A model generated the notes under the pieces. That model searched no databases, was not told the origin of the DNA, and saw only the letters and a list, made by a program, of their open reading frames with translations. The position numbers and the translations under genes are program-made. Below, piece after piece: positions 39,902 through 48,495 of a stretch of 48,512 bases of DNA. Position 1 is the stretch's first letter. The number at the start of each line of letters is the position of its first letter. Location of the stretch: NCBI GenBank assembly GCA_048772705.1, contig JBLWGC010000072.1:1-48512 (forward strand). Direction: 5' to 3'. This DNA is from Leidyana gryllorum EB-2025a. Taxonomy: Eukaryota; Apicomplexa.

Positions 39902-39983
39902 GGCAACTTGCCTGAGTGGTTAAGGGGGCAGACTAGAAATCTACTGGGCCTGGCCCGCGCTGGTTCGAATCCAGCAGTTGTCG
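39902..39983 (+). tRNA. tRNA-Ser-AGA: tRNA-Ser(AGA)
   Basis: AGA loop with stem gcaga/tctac (one mismatch); T loop ttcgaat. Confidence 0.82.
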
Positions 39984-40137
39984 TGTTATGTGATCGGGGA
40001 TCAACTCCATTCGGTCGTGGCTGTGCTATATCATTCCAGCTAGTCGCCCGCTGTGCAGACCCCATAGCATTTAGTGGTTCTTGACATATTATGACCAGTC
40101 TCTCGACTGTACCAGCCATTTGCACCACCGACCGATG

Positions 40138-40204
40138 GGCTGTTTGGTCTAGTGCTATGACCCCTCCTCAGGGTGGAGTCCTGGTTCGATTCCCAGCACA
40201 GCCC
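40138..40204 (+). pseudogene. tRNA-Pro(AGG), damaged
   Basis: Five bases short; stem ctcc/ggag with tc-AGG-gt; acceptor ggctgtt/cacagcc. Confidence 0.6.
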
Positions 40205-40272
40205 TCTTGGTCGTCGGTTGACCCGATGGGACAAGTTGCCCCAGAACCAACACAGCCACCTCGTTAGCCCAC

Positions 40273-40297
40273 TTGGTTCAAATCCAGCAGTTGTCGT
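40273..40297 (+). pseudogene. tRNA-Ser 3' fragment
   Basis: ggttcaaatccagcagttgtcg only, in front of Gly-. Confidence 0.55.
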
Positions 40298-40373
40298 GCG
40301 ATGTGGTTGGAGGGGTCAGACACCAACTCAAGCGTGAATCCCTGGAATGGTGGGAAAACAATCATGTGTCTTC

Positions 40374-40444
40374 TGCATCTGCCGGGAATCGAACCCGGGT
40401 CGTCTCGATGGCAACGAGACATTCTACCACTAGACCACAGATGC
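40374..40444 (-). tRNA. tRNA-Gly-GCC: tRNA-Gly(GCC)
   Basis: Perfect; TTTT about 15 nt downstream. Confidence 0.92.
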
Positions 40445-40540
40445 ATGACTCCTTGTTGTTCAAGCTCGTGCACAATAACGGCCGTTTTGCATCAAACGAG
40501 AAGACAGAATCTAGTTGAGCGAGTATGACGGGTGTTTTGT

Positions 40541-40612
40541 GGGTACGTAGCTCAGTGGTAGAGCAGCTGACTGCAGATCAGCAAGTCCGTGGTTCAACTC
40601 CGCGCGTGCCCT
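40541..40612 (+). tRNA. tRNA-Cys-GCA: tRNA-Cys(GCA)
   Basis: Same as 16994 on the other strand; all stems pair. Confidence 0.91.
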
Positions 40613-40762
40613 AAAGATGACCTGAAGGTTGAAGATGTTGGAAATCCATCCCTGACCACATGCCAATGAGTCTGAAGTCGGTGGACAATTTTGGGTGTAT
40701 GGGGGACGGTGGCGCGCAGAAATCGCCCGAGTGTCTCGGGGTGCTGCAACTCTTTCGCAATT

Positions 40763-40833
40763 GCACTTGTGGTCTAAGGGTAAGATGCGACCCTTCCAAG
40801 GTCGTAACCCGGGTTCGAGTCCCGGCAGGTGCA
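40763..40833 (+). tRNA. tRNA-Gly-TCC: tRNA-Gly(TCC)
   Basis: Perfect copy. Confidence 0.92.
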
Positions 40834-40903
40834 GTCGTATGTAGCTCGAACCACCTGTCTATCAGTGAAGAGAGGGGACTACCTACCAATACAATACAAC
40901 GGC

Positions 40904-40983
40904 TGACAAGAGTGGGATTCGAACCCACGCCCTTTCGGACTGCGGCCTGAACACAGCGCCTTAGACCACTCGGCCATCTTGCC
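40904..40983 (-). tRNA. tRNA-Leu-CAG: tRNA-Leu(CAG)
   Basis: Perfect copy. Confidence 0.92.
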
Positions 40984-41078
40984 GGAGCCTTCTTGGCTCG
41001 CCACTTTACACGTTTTCTGTCCGTGAAGTCTCGAGGAGGGAGGACTTTTGGGGTTGAAGGCCGGTGTGTTTGTGAGCC

Positions 41079-41149
41079 ACCGAGATAGTATGGTGGTTAG
41101 TATTTCCGCCTGTCACGCGGAAGACCCGGTTCGATTCCCGGTCTCGGAG
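41079..41149 (+). tRNA. tRNA-Asp-GTC: tRNA-Asp(GTC), slightly damaged
   Basis: First acceptor base changed (accgaga), and one G missing from the T stem. Confidence 0.6.
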
Positions 41150-41201
41150 ATAGATCGTCTTCCGCTCTAGATTCCGTGATGCTTGCCTGAACGTTGCGTG
41201 T

Positions 41202-41271
41202 TACAGCCACCGAGGATTGAACTCCGGACCTTCTGCGTTTTAAGCAGACGTCGTGACCGCTGGATGGCTGC
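41202..41271 (-). pseudogene. Val-type body with AAA loop
   Basis: Loop tt-AAA-ac; three D-arm bases missing. Confidence 0.58.
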
Positions 41272-41411
41272 ACGGAGCTTCCGGACTGCCGAAGGGGCGT
41301 GTGTCTCTGGAAACGCGTATCCGATGAGCCTGGTTCATATGTACCGGCCTAAGTTGGACGGCCTGGAGTAGTTAAGACCCTTCGTTCTGTATTCAGGAAT
41401 GGAGGTGTCAC

Positions 41412-41481
41412 GCATCTGTGGTTTAGTGGTAGACTGTGTCGTTGCCGCCTAGACGACCCAGGTTCGATTCCCACAGATGCA
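41412..41481 (+). pseudogene. tRNA-Gly(GCC), damaged
   Basis: Acceptor gcatctg/cagatgc is good, but the anticodon stem tgtcg/ctaga and T stem are broken. Confidence 0.58.
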
Positions 41482-41563
41482 GAGAAGATGGCAGATGGTT
41501 GATTGAGGCACCATTCTGGGGTTTCAGGCTTGAGTTGTTGTCTGCCCCTCCAATCACATCGAA

Positions 41564-41645
41564 CGACAGCTGCTGGATTCGAACCAGCGCGGGCCAGACC
41601 CAGTAGATTTCAAGTCTACCCCCTTAACCACTCGGGCAAGTTGCC
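41564..41645 (-). tRNA. tRNA-Ser-TGA: tRNA-Ser(TGA)
   Basis: Loop ct-TGA-aa in stem gtaga/tctac; acceptor ggcaact/agctgtc with one mismatch. Confidence 0.85.
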
Positions 41646-41761
41646 AACGGTCGAATTCGGCATCCCGCAGACAGTGGCTTCACGTACGGTTCAGCAAGCT
41701 TGACTCATCCCCTGTCTCAAATAAGATAACGAGTCTTTCGAACTCCGCCTGCCACGTCACT

Positions 41762-41797
41762 CGACAGCTGCTAGATTCGAACCAGTGGGGCCAGGCG
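41762..41797 (-). pseudogene. tRNA-Ser 3' fragment
   Basis: T arm and 3' acceptor only. Confidence 0.5.
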
Positions 41798-41840
41798 ATA
41801 CTGAGACTCAGGCGTTTGAGACAGTGAGGCTGTGGGTTGT

Positions 41841-41913
41841 GCGGTGGTGGCGCAATGGATAGCGTGTTGCCCTCCGGAGGCAAAGGTTGTGGGTTCGAGT
41901 CCCGCCCACCGTT
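41841..41913 (+). tRNA. tRNA-Arg-CCG: tRNA-Arg(CCG)
   Basis: Single copy. Acceptor gcggtgg/ccaccgt, D arm gcgcaatggatagcg, stem ttgcc/ggcaa with loop ct-CCG-ga, T arm gtgggttcgagtcccgc. Confidence 0.9.
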
Positions 41914-42015
41914 CTCGTGGTCTCGCTCAACAGTGGAATCGAGAAGAGTGGCTGCCATTCGGAGCCATGCAGACTTGCGCCATCAAAACTCAAGTTCGGC
42001 ACCGCGGGCCACCAC

Positions 42016-42053
42016 CCGATCTGTGCACTCTACCCTTTGAGCTAGCGGTCTCC
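42016..42053 (-). pseudogene. Ala-like 5' fragment
   Basis: Minus strand gctagctcaaagggtagag resembles the Ala D arm; nothing else remains. Confidence 0.35.
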
Positions 42054-42180
42054 AACTTCGAAGAGCTATTGCATGCCGTGCTTGATGAGTGGGCGATTGC
42101 CCATTGAAAATCTGCGGAACGCTGCTGGCAAGCTCGAGTCGCACGGCTGCTAGGGATGACACCAAATGTCACAACCTCTC

Positions 42181-42253
42181 TGCCTCGGCCGTGGATCGAA
42201 GACGGGACTTTCAGATCTTCAGTCTGGCGCTTTCCCAACTGAGCTACCGAGGC
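42181..42253 (-). tRNA. tRNA-Phe-GAA: tRNA-Phe(GAA)
   Basis: Same acceptor as 31513; stem ccaga/tctga, T stem changed (cccgtcttcgatccacgg). The 3' terminal 13 nt also fit the retrotransposon primer site. Confidence 0.83.
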
Positions 42254-42342
42254 GGTAGGTAGTCACGGGAGGCGGTGAAAATAAGCACTTATCGCGGCCG
42301 TATGTGGGGCCACTCCTCGCCGCATGCCGGAATCGACAGTTG

Positions 42343-42417
42343 TCAACTTGCCCGAGTAGGGAAGGGGGATTTCAACTGGGCCTGGGCAGGAGTCTGGGTT
42401 CGATTCCCAGAACAGCA
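42343..42417 (+). pseudogene. Ser 5' and Pro 3' fragments
   Basis: caacttgcccgagtagg (Ser) and, 30 bp on, gagtctgggttcgattcccagaacagc (Pro), both plus strand. Confidence 0.5.
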
Positions 42418-42554
42418 CGTCTTACAATTGTTGTCTCACTCAGCGTCTCTCCAAGGTCGGCTAAGATATGCGGCTCTCACTCGTACAATCCCGCATGAAG
42501 TCTAGACAGCTGAGACAAAATCTGATTTGCATCATAAAACCCGACCACTCGCCC

Positions 42555-42627
42555 AGACGCTACTGGGACTCGAGCCCACAATCCCCACTTCCGTGGACCG
42601 ATGCCACATCCATTGGGCCATACCGCC
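42555..42627 (-). tRNA. tRNA-Arg-ACG: tRNA-Arg(ACG), weakened
   Basis: ACG triplet preceded by C instead of T33; acceptor ggcggta/tagcgtc and T arm each with a mismatch. Confidence 0.55.
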
Positions 42628-42713
42628 GATCAACGGGGGCGTCAAATGAGAGTGTGTCGCGATCAAGCGTTGTCGATTAGGCAAGAGTTTCCATCCGAAC
42701 ACCGGAGACATAC

Positions 42714-42785
42714 TGTCCGAGCCAGAAATCGAGTCTGGGTTTGCACGGCCACAACGTGCTGTCCTAACCACTAGACGACTCGAAC
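42714..42785 (-). tRNA. tRNA-His-GTG: tRNA-His(GTG)
   Basis: Stem gcacg/cgtgc with loop tt-GTG-gc intact; acceptor gttcgag/ctcggac (one G-U); T arm cagactcgatttctgg. Confidence 0.77.
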
Positions 42786-42881
42786 AATCTTCAGGTGAGG
42801 CTATAGAGGTAATGAAGATCACTTAGGATGGGATCCATCAGGAGCATCAGATGAAGTGCGTTGCTCGAGTAGTCCAAGGAC

Positions 42882-42954
42882 TTCCACTGCCGGGACTTGA
42901 ACCGGGATCGTGCGAGTGAGAGCCGCTTATCCTAGCCACTTAGACTACAGTGGA
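42882..42954 (-). tRNA. tRNA-Glu-CTC: tRNA-Glu(CTC)
   Basis: Loop ct-CTC-ac; one anticodon-stem mismatch (cggct/tcgca side). Confidence 0.8.
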
Positions 42955-43088
42955 CAAGTTCCCCAATTGAGGTTTCGGATGAGAACCGTACCCTCTTAAC
43001 AAGACGTGGTCCGTCGGGTCAACCTACAACAAAGGGGTTGCAGTAGAAAGTGGAGGGTCTCTCCACTAAGCTCAGAAACATTGTAAGG

Positions 43089-43161
43089 GGTCTTGTAGCT
43101 CAGTCGGCAGAGCGTGTGGCTTTTGATGACAAACTCGCAGGTGCTGAACCTAACAGAACCG
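43089..43161 (+). pseudogene. tRNA-Asn copy, anticodon arm damaged
   Basis: Same cttttgatgacaaa lesion as 14303. Confidence 0.58.
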
Positions 43162-43204
43162 GCTTCAGATGCACCATAGACATTGACTGCGGTGCTCTCC
43201 CAAT

Positions 43205-43247
43205 GGCACTTGTGGTTCGCGACTCTTCAAAGATGGTAGCAGCCGTA
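43205..43247 (+). pseudogene. tRNA-Gly fragment
   Basis: ggcacttgtggttcgcgactcttcaaag; 3' part deleted further than in 14422. Confidence 0.45.
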
Positions 43248-43254
43248 CGTACTT

Positions 43255-43327
43255 TGGACGACCTGGGCATCGATCCCAGTACCTCTCGCATGCTAAGCGA
43301 GCGCTCTACCATTTGAGCTAGTCGCCC
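43255..43327 (-). tRNA. tRNA-Ala-AGC: tRNA-Ala(AGC)
   Basis: Perfect copy. Confidence 0.91.
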
Positions 43328-43441
43328 ATTCAGCAACCCGCAGTGCATCCAGTTCTTTTTACATGGTATGACCAATCTCCCAACTGCATCGATCACTTTC
43401 ACCAGTTGTGCTCCACTTTGCACAAACGAAGGCACGCAGGA

Positions 43442-43514
43442 AACGGCTGGAGGGACTCGAACCCTCAACCTTTGCCTTAGGAGGGCAACGCGCTATCCAT
43501 TGCGCCACAACCGC
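43442..43514 (-). tRNA. tRNA-Arg-CCT: tRNA-Arg(CCT)
   Basis: Acceptor gcggttg/cagccgt, stem ttgcc/ggcaa with loop ct-CCT-aa, T arm gagggttcgagtccctc. Confidence 0.91.
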
Positions 43515-43613
43515 ATTCGGACGCACCCGACTTTTGAGTGGGACGAAACCGGGCTGCCCCGAAGTGTCTCCTCTTTCACCCAACCAGTATCGAGATGACC
43601 GAAGCCTATCCAT

Positions 43614-43686
43614 GGTGCGGTGGCCTAATGGATAGGGCATCGGTCTTCGGAACCGGGAGTTGTGGGTTCGAGTCCCATCCGCATCA
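43614..43686 (+). tRNA. tRNA-Arg-TCG: tRNA-Arg(TCG)
   Basis: Perfect copy, same as 38262. Confidence 0.92.
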
Positions 43687-43771
43687 TAGCCTCTCACGCG
43701 GAAGGCCTTCCGTTTCGACCGAGGCAAGGTTGCTAACTGTATGGGGAGCCACTGCCGCGCATGTCGAGTTG

Positions 43772-43835
43772 AAGTGCTAGTGATATGATTTTCCTTCACT
43801 TGGAGGAAGTGCTTGATTCGATGCCCGAACAGTCC
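43772..43835 (+). pseudogene. tRNA-Pro relic
   Basis: Third copy of the relic between Arg(TCG) and Gly(TCC). Confidence 0.52.
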
Positions 43836-43911
43836 GTTTTTCAGGAGGTTCCACACAGCTCGACGCAGAAACCGCCCGAGTCTCTCGGGGTGCTGCAGCT
43901 CTTCCGCAATT

Positions 43912-43982
43912 GCACTTGTGGTCTAAGGGTAAGACGCGACCCTTCCAAGGTCGTAACCCAGGTTCGAGTCTCGGCAGGTGCA
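43912..43982 (+). tRNA. tRNA-Gly-TCC: tRNA-Gly(TCC)
   Basis: TCC arm and acceptor intact; T stem cccaggttcgagtctcgg has two changes. Confidence 0.78.
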
Positions 43983-44036
43983 ACCGTATGTAGCTCGAAC
44001 GACCTGTCTACCTGAGTGCCTGCACAATACAATGGC

Positions 44037-44116
44037 TGACAAGAGTGGGATTCGAACCCACGCCCTTTCGGACTGCGGCCTGAACACAGCGCCTTAGACC
44101 ACTCGGCCATCTTGCC
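44037..44116 (-). tRNA. tRNA-Leu-CAG: tRNA-Leu(CAG)
   Basis: Perfect copy. Confidence 0.92.
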
Positions 44117-44207
44117 GCAGTGTTGTTGGTTCGTCCTTCCACGCGTTTTTTGTCCGTGAGCCGAAATAGAAAGACTTCTGGGATTGGAGGCCGGCGTGCT
44201 CAGAGGG

Positions 44208-44279
44208 TCCGAGTTAGTATAGTGGTTAGTGTCTCCGCCTGTCACGCGGAAGACCCCAGTTCGATTCCCGGCCTCGAAA
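44208..44279 (+). tRNA. tRNA-Asp-GTC: tRNA-Asp(GTC), weakened
   Basis: GTC arm intact; acceptor tccgagt/cctcgaa and T stem (ccccagttcgattccc) mispaired. Confidence 0.55.
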
Positions 44280-44334
44280 CGCAGGTGGTTTCGCTTAAGA
44301 TTCTGTCCTTTGGTTCTCGCTGCAAGTTGCGAGC

Positions 44335-44407
44335 TACAGCCACCGAGGATCGAACTCGGGACCTTCTGCGTGTGAAGCAGACGTCGTAACCACTAGACCA
44401 TGGCTGC
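44335..44407 (-). tRNA. tRNA-Val-CAC: tRNA-Val(CAC)
   Basis: Cleanest CAC gene; acceptor gcagcca/tggctgt, loop tt-CAC-ac. Confidence 0.9.
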
Positions 44408-44471
44408 ATGGATGGTCCCCGCAGCCCAAGAGAAGTGGCGAAGCTTCAGGGAGTAGTGAGGACCAGTTCAA

Positions 44472-44540
44472 GGGTCGCGCCGGGATCGAACCCAGGTCGG
44501 AAAACCTAAGTGTCGAGTGCTAACCACCAAGGACGCAACC
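44472..44540 (-). pseudogene. tRNA-Gln relic
   Basis: T arm and acceptor survive; anticodon arm scrambled. Confidence 0.58.
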
Positions 44541-44697
44541 GGTTCAGCCCATCCCAGAACAGTCGGACTAGCGCTTCCTCAACTGGACACATGCAACACG
44601 GGTCTTGTATACAGACCCCAGCGTCAAGAGTTGGATTCGAGTCGGGCAAAAACCTCAGTTCAATCATTCAACCAGTTGCGCTCTCCCCGAATGCTAC

Positions 44698-44779
44698 CGA
44701 CAAGGGTGAGATTCGAACTCACGCGGGTGGAACCCAACGGCTTAGCAGGCCGCCGCCTTAACCACTCGGCCACCTTGCC
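44698..44779 (-). tRNA. tRNA-Ser-GCT: tRNA-Ser(GCT)
   Basis: Perfect copy; the 150 bp beyond it repeats window positions 1-182. Confidence 0.92.
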
Positions 44780-44888
44780 GACGACATCTCTTACTCGCTG
44801 GCACTTTTTCACAACGGTTTGGGGTCCTAGTCAAGCTTGCTGAACCGTATGTGACATCACTGGCCGCAAAATGCCGAGTTCGACAGGT

Positions 44889-44970
44889 AGCAACTTGCCC
44901 GAGTGGTTAAGGGGGTAGACTAGAAATCTACTGGGCCTGGCCCGCGCTGGTTTAAATCCAGCAGTTGTCG
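44889..44970 (+). tRNA. tRNA-Ser-AGA: tRNA-Ser(AGA)
   Basis: First acceptor base changed (agcaact); T loop tttaaat; AGA arm perfect. Confidence 0.82.
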
Positions 44971-45046
44971 TGCGATGTGGTTGGAGGGCTAAACATCAAC
45001 TCACGCATGAATTTCTGGAATGGTGGAAAAACAATCATGTGTCTTC

Positions 45047-45117
45047 TGCATCTTCCGGGAATCGAACCCGGGTCGTCTCGATGGCAACGAGACATTCTAC
45101 CACTAGACCACAGATGC
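45047..45117 (-). tRNA. tRNA-Gly-GCC: tRNA-Gly(GCC)
   Basis: One 3' acceptor change (aagatgc); TTTTT about 15 nt downstream. Confidence 0.87.
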
Positions 45118-45268
45118 GTGACACTTCCATTCCTGACCACAAAGTAATGAGTACTACTCCAGCCCGTCCCATTTCTGTGAGGCTACAGGTCCGTAGATGA
45201 CAATCAGGCTGCTCATGATATGTGTGTTCCCAGAAACACACGCCCCTCTCACAGTTCGGAAGCTCCGT

Positions 45269-45341
45269 GCAGCCATGGTCTAGTGGTTACGACGTCTGCT
45301 TAACACGCAGAAGGTCCCGAGTTCGATCCTCGGTGGCTGTA
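45269..45341 (+). tRNA. tRNA-Val-AAC: tRNA-Val(AAC)
   Basis: Perfect copy. Confidence 0.92.
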
Positions 45342-45395
45342 GCTCGCAACTTTCAGCGAGATCCAAAGGAAACAATCCTAAGCGCAACCATTGTG

Positions 45396-45466
45396 CTCCG
45401 AGACCGGGAATCCACCCTGGTCTTCCGCGTAATAGGCGGAAATACTAACCGCTATACTATCTCGAG
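45396..45466 (-). pseudogene. Asp-type body with ATT (Asn) loop
   Basis: Loop ct-ATT-ac; T loop shortened and changed (ccagggtggattccc), acceptor ctcgaga. Confidence 0.58.
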
Positions 45467-45502
45467 AACCAAAGGAAGCAATCCTAAGCAAAATCAACTT
45501 TG

Positions 45503-45552
45503 CTCCGAGACCGCGAAACGAACCCTGGTCTTCCGCGTGACAGGCGGAAATA
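45503..45552 (-). pseudogene. tRNA-Asp 3' half
   Basis: Acceptor, damaged T arm and GTC loop, then a jump to the Asp-Leu spacer (cacgccggcctcc). Confidence 0.58.
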
Positions 45553-45634
45553 CACGCCGGCCTCCAATCCCAGCAGTCTTTCTATTTTGACTCGCGAACA
45601 GAAAACGTGTAAAGCGGCGAGCCAAGAGCACTCC

Positions 45635-45714
45635 GGCACGGTGGCCGAGTGGTCTAAGGCGCTGTGTTAAGGCCGCAGTCCGAAAGGGCGTGAGTTCGAA
45701 TCCCACTCTTGTCA
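45635..45714 (+). tRNA. tRNA-Leu-AAG: tRNA-Leu(AAG)
   Basis: Loop tt-AAG-gc; acceptor ggcacgg/tcttgtc has two mismatches, T arm gtgagttcgaatcccac. Confidence 0.7.
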
Positions 45715-45774
45715 ACTGTTTTATTGTCATCTGGTCAGCTACTCAATGCAATAGCTCTTCCATGTTGTGGCTGT

Positions 45775-45847
45775 GGGCGGCTAGCTCAAATGGTAGAGCG
45801 CTCGCTTCGCATGCGAGAGGTACTGGGATCGATACCCAGGTCGTCCA
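45775..45847 (+). tRNA. tRNA-Ala-CGC: tRNA-Ala(CGC)
   Basis: Only CGC alanine gene: loop tt-CGC-at in stem ctcgc/gcgag, acceptor gggcggc/gtcgtcc, T arm ctgggatcgatacccag. Confidence 0.85.
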
Positions 45848-45870
45848 AACTGTCTGGAATCTTCGTCTCC

Positions 45871-45928
45871 AGCTGCCAGAACCCACTACCTTGAAGGGGT
45901 CACGTCTTACCCTTCGACCACAGGTGCA
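45871..45928 (-). pseudogene. tRNA-Gly relic with TTC loop
   Basis: gcacctgtggtcgaagggtaagacgtgacc, then cttcaagg; T arm decayed. 45929-46178 beyond it shows only a very faint Ser-like trace. Confidence 0.5.
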
Positions 45929-46178
45929 GCTGAGAGCTTGACAGAGGCTGCAGCACGCGCTGAGACATGAGCAAACGCGCCCCACCAATGAAATGCATGT
46001 TTCGACCCAGATGAGGAGTCTGTGACCCTCAGCCACAGCCATTTTCACAGCGCATGACAACTGACTGCTGAATTTGCTAAGGGCCGGATTGAGAAGGTGT
46101 GAAGTTCACTCGCTCAACCACCTCCACCTCCTTTCAATGTGGCACGGCTCTCATCTGAAGTCTCAACTCGGCAAATAA

Positions 46179-46251
46179 TCCACTGTAGGCTGAGTGGCTA
46201 GGATATGCGGCATTCACCCGCACGATCCGGGTTCGAGTCCCGGCAGTGGAA
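46179..46251 (+). tRNA. tRNA-Glu-TTC: tRNA-Glu(TTC), position 33 changed
   Basis: Loop ca-TTC-ac lacks the conserved T33; D arm has tgagtgg; acceptor and T arm perfect. Confidence 0.7.
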
Positions 46252-46327
46252 GTCATTAGACTACTCGAGCAAAGTGCTCCAATAATCTCCGTCAATAGTG
46301 ACTGATTTGTAATCTTCGGCTTGCATT

Positions 46328-46398
46328 GCCTTCTTAGTTGAGGGGCAGAGCATTCGCTTAGTGAGCGAAAGTCGGTGGTTCGATTCCGGCAGAAGGCT
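46328..46398 (+). tRNA. tRNA-Thr-AGT: tRNA-Thr(AGT), weakened
   Basis: Loop tt-AGT-ga; variable region one base short, T arm gtggttcgattccgg, D arm ttagttgagg. Confidence 0.65.
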
Positions 46399-46437
46399 CG
46401 ACTGCATCGACAGGGCACCTGCAAGCGGTAAGTCTCT

Positions 46438-46474
46438 TAGCCACGAAGCCGCAGGTTTGGAACCTGCCAGTACC
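46438..46474 (+). pseudogene. tRNA-Asn 3' fragment
   Basis: gccgcaggtttggaacctgccagtacc: T arm and acceptor only. Confidence 0.5.
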
Positions 46475-46490
46475 TGAGGCACCCACAGGG

Positions 46491-46562
46491 GGCTGTTTGG
46501 TCTAGTGGTATGATGCTTCCTTCGGGTGGAAGGAGTCCTGGGTTCGATTCCCAGAACAGCCC
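46491..46562 (+). tRNA. tRNA-Pro-CGG: tRNA-Pro(CGG)
   Basis: Perfect, with compensated stem (cttcc/ggaag). Confidence 0.9.
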
Positions 46563-46750
46563 TCTTGGTCGTCGGTTGACCCGACGGGACAAGTTGCCCT
46601 CACAACCAACACAGCCACCTCGTTAGCCCACCTCGGTAGGGCAGTCAGGGCAACTAACATCTAGAGAATCGCATTTCGGCTAAGTCTACGATCTTGGAAA
46701 GGGGTTCCAAGAGCACAAGTGCCGTCTAGAGAGTACGGTGCCGCATCACC

Positions 46751-46823
46751 CGGTCCTGGCAGGTTTCGAACCTGCGACTTTGTGGTTAACAGCCACACGC
46801 TCTGCCGACTGAGCTACAAGACC
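46751..46823 (-). tRNA. tRNA-Asn-GTT: tRNA-Asn(GTT)
   Basis: Perfect; preceded on its 3' side by the minus-strand Gly relic trace (about 46690-46725). Confidence 0.92.
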
Positions 46824-46957
46824 CAATTACAATGTTCTTCCACCTTCCGGGCTGTGAAAGGGGCGTGTGTCGTTGGACACACGTATCCGATGAGCCCGTT
46901 CGTCGTCGCTTGAACCGACGCTACGGCTCTCGTCCAAAGCCTCAACTCGGGCACTTG

Positions 46958-46991
46958 TCCACTGTAGTCTAAGTGGTTAGGATATGCGGCT
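46958..46991 (+). pseudogene. tRNA-Glu 5' half
   Basis: tccactg to gatatgcggct; cut at the anticodon loop and joined to Arg(TCG)-. Confidence 0.65.
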
Positions 46992-46992
46992 A

Positions 46993-47065
46993 TGATGCGG
47001 ATGGGACTCGAACCCACAACTCCCGGTTCCGAAGACCGATGCCCTCTCCATTAGGCCACCGCACC
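46993..47065 (-). tRNA. tRNA-Arg-TCG: tRNA-Arg(TCG)
   Basis: Same as 43614, inverted; one D-loop base differs (atggagagggc). Confidence 0.9.
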
Positions 47066-47163
47066 ATGGATAGGCTTCGGTCATCTCGCTACTGGTTGGG
47101 TGAAAGGAGACACCTCGGGGCAGCCCGCTTTCGTCCCACTCAAAAGTCGGATGCGTCCCGAAT

Positions 47164-47236
47164 GCGGTTGTGGCGCAATGGATAGCGCGTTGCCCTCCTA
47201 AGGCAAAGGTTGAGGGTTCGAGTCCCTCCAGCCGTT
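47164..47236 (+). tRNA. tRNA-Arg-CCT: tRNA-Arg(CCT)
   Basis: Perfect copy of 43442, inverted. Confidence 0.92.
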
Positions 47237-47351
47237 TCCTGCGTGCCTTCGTTTGTGCAAAGTGGAGCACAAACTGGTGAAAGTGATCGATGGAGTTGGG
47301 AGATTGGTCATACCATGTAAAAAGAACTGGATGTACTGGGGTTTGCTGAAT

Positions 47352-47424
47352 GGGCGACTAGCTCAAATGGTAGAGCGCTCGCTTAGCATGCGAGAGGTAC
47401 TGGGATCGATGCCCAGGTCGTCCA
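47352..47424 (+). tRNA. tRNA-Ala-AGC: tRNA-Ala(AGC)
   Basis: Perfect copy. Confidence 0.91.
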
Positions 47425-47539
47425 AAGTACGTACGGCTGCACGTGCCCCTATTTATTTACCGAGTTGAGAGCTTTTGATTGTGCTGTGCAGCCCTTGGAC
47501 AGACCTGGGCACCGCAGTATGTGTGAAGGTTGCCTCAGA

Positions 47540-47598
47540 GCCCGGATTTCCGAGTTTGCATTTTACAATCACACACTCTGCCGACTAAGATACCAGAG
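47540..47598 (-). pseudogene. tRNA-Asn relic
   Basis: Same relic and spacing after Ala+ as at 3409 and 11862. Confidence 0.5.
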
Positions 47599-47671
47599 CC
47601 AGTTACAATATTTCAAAAGTCAGTAGAGAGACGCGTGTTGCATGTGTCCAGTCGTTCAAGCTACATACGGC

Positions 47672-47742
47672 TGCACCTGCCGGGACTCGAACCCGGGTTA
47701 CGACCTTGGAAGGGTCGCATCTTACACTTAGACCACAAGTGC
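47672..47742 (-). tRNA. tRNA-Gly-TCC: tRNA-Gly(TCC)
   Basis: Intact; one D-loop change (ctaagtgtaag). Confidence 0.88.
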
Positions 47743-47869
47743 AATTGCGAAAGAGTTGCAGCACCCCGAGACACTCGGGCGATTTCTGCGCGCCACCGTC
47801 CGCCATACACCCTCATTGGCATGTGGTCAGGGATGGATTTCCAACATCTTCAACCTTCAGGTCATCTTT

Positions 47870-47941
47870 AGGGCACGCGCGGGGTTGGACCACGGACTTG
47901 CTGATCTGCAGTCAGCTGCTCTACCACTGAGCTACGTACCC
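47870..47941 (-). tRNA. tRNA-Cys-GCA: tRNA-Cys(GCA)
   Basis: GCA arm and acceptor perfect; T loop reads tccaacc. Confidence 0.82.
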
Positions 47942-48037
47942 ACAAACTACCCGTCATACTTGCTCAACTCGATTCTGTCTTCTCATTTGAAGCAAAACGG
48001 CCGTTATTGTGTACGAGCTTGAACAACAACGAGTCAT

Positions 48038-48108
48038 GCATCTGTGGTCTAGGGGTAGAATGTGTCGTTGCCACCGAGACGACCCAGGTACGATTCCCGG
48101 CAGACGCA
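48038..48108 (+). tRNA. tRNA-Gly-GCC: tRNA-Gly(GCC), weakened
   Basis: As 17162, plus a T-loop change (ggtacgatt). Confidence 0.55.
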
Positions 48109-48180
48109 GGAGGCACGCCTCAAACAGCCGTGGCAGATTGACAGAGACGCTGACAAGCTTCGGCACGAGGCCCGACCAGG

Positions 48181-48215
48181 GGGCTGTTTGCTGTAGCTAT
48201 GATTTTTCCTCGCTT
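48181..48215 (+). pseudogene. tRNA-Pro 5' fragment
   Basis: ggctgtttgctgtagctatgat, then the Pro-Asn joint also seen at 17538 and 18479. Confidence 0.5.
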
Positions 48216-48229
48216 GGAAGAACATTGCA

Positions 48230-48302
48230 GGTCTTGTAGCTCAGTCGGCAAAGCGTGTAGCTGTTTACCACAAAGTCGCAGTCTCGAAGCCTAGCAGTGC
48301 CG
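48230..48302 (+). tRNA. tRNA-Asn-GTT: tRNA-Asn(GTT), weakened
   Basis: Loop ct-GTT-ta; stem tgtag/ccaca, acceptor ggtcttg/cagtgcc. Confidence 0.58.
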
Positions 48303-48362
48303 GGAGCTGCGATATGCGACGCTCTGTTAGAGGTCGTTACCGGCAGGTCGCCCTACCGAGTT

Positions 48363-48435
48363 TGGACGACCTGGGTATCGATCCCAGTACCTCTCGCATG
48401 CAAAGCGAGCGCTCTACCATCTGAGCTAGCCGCCC
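48363..48435 (-). tRNA. tRNA-Ala-TGC: tRNA-Ala(TGC)
   Basis: Loop tt-TGC-at; acceptor gggcggc/gtcgtcc. Confidence 0.86.
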
Positions 48436-48495
48436 ATCCGCTCTACATGGAAAACCTTTTGCATCCAGTGGCTGACCGAGTGCCGATACAACGGC

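Noticed and set aside
45929-46178. A degraded Ser tRNA on the minus strand
   Set aside because: Only scattered similarity near 46043-46130; too weak to call.
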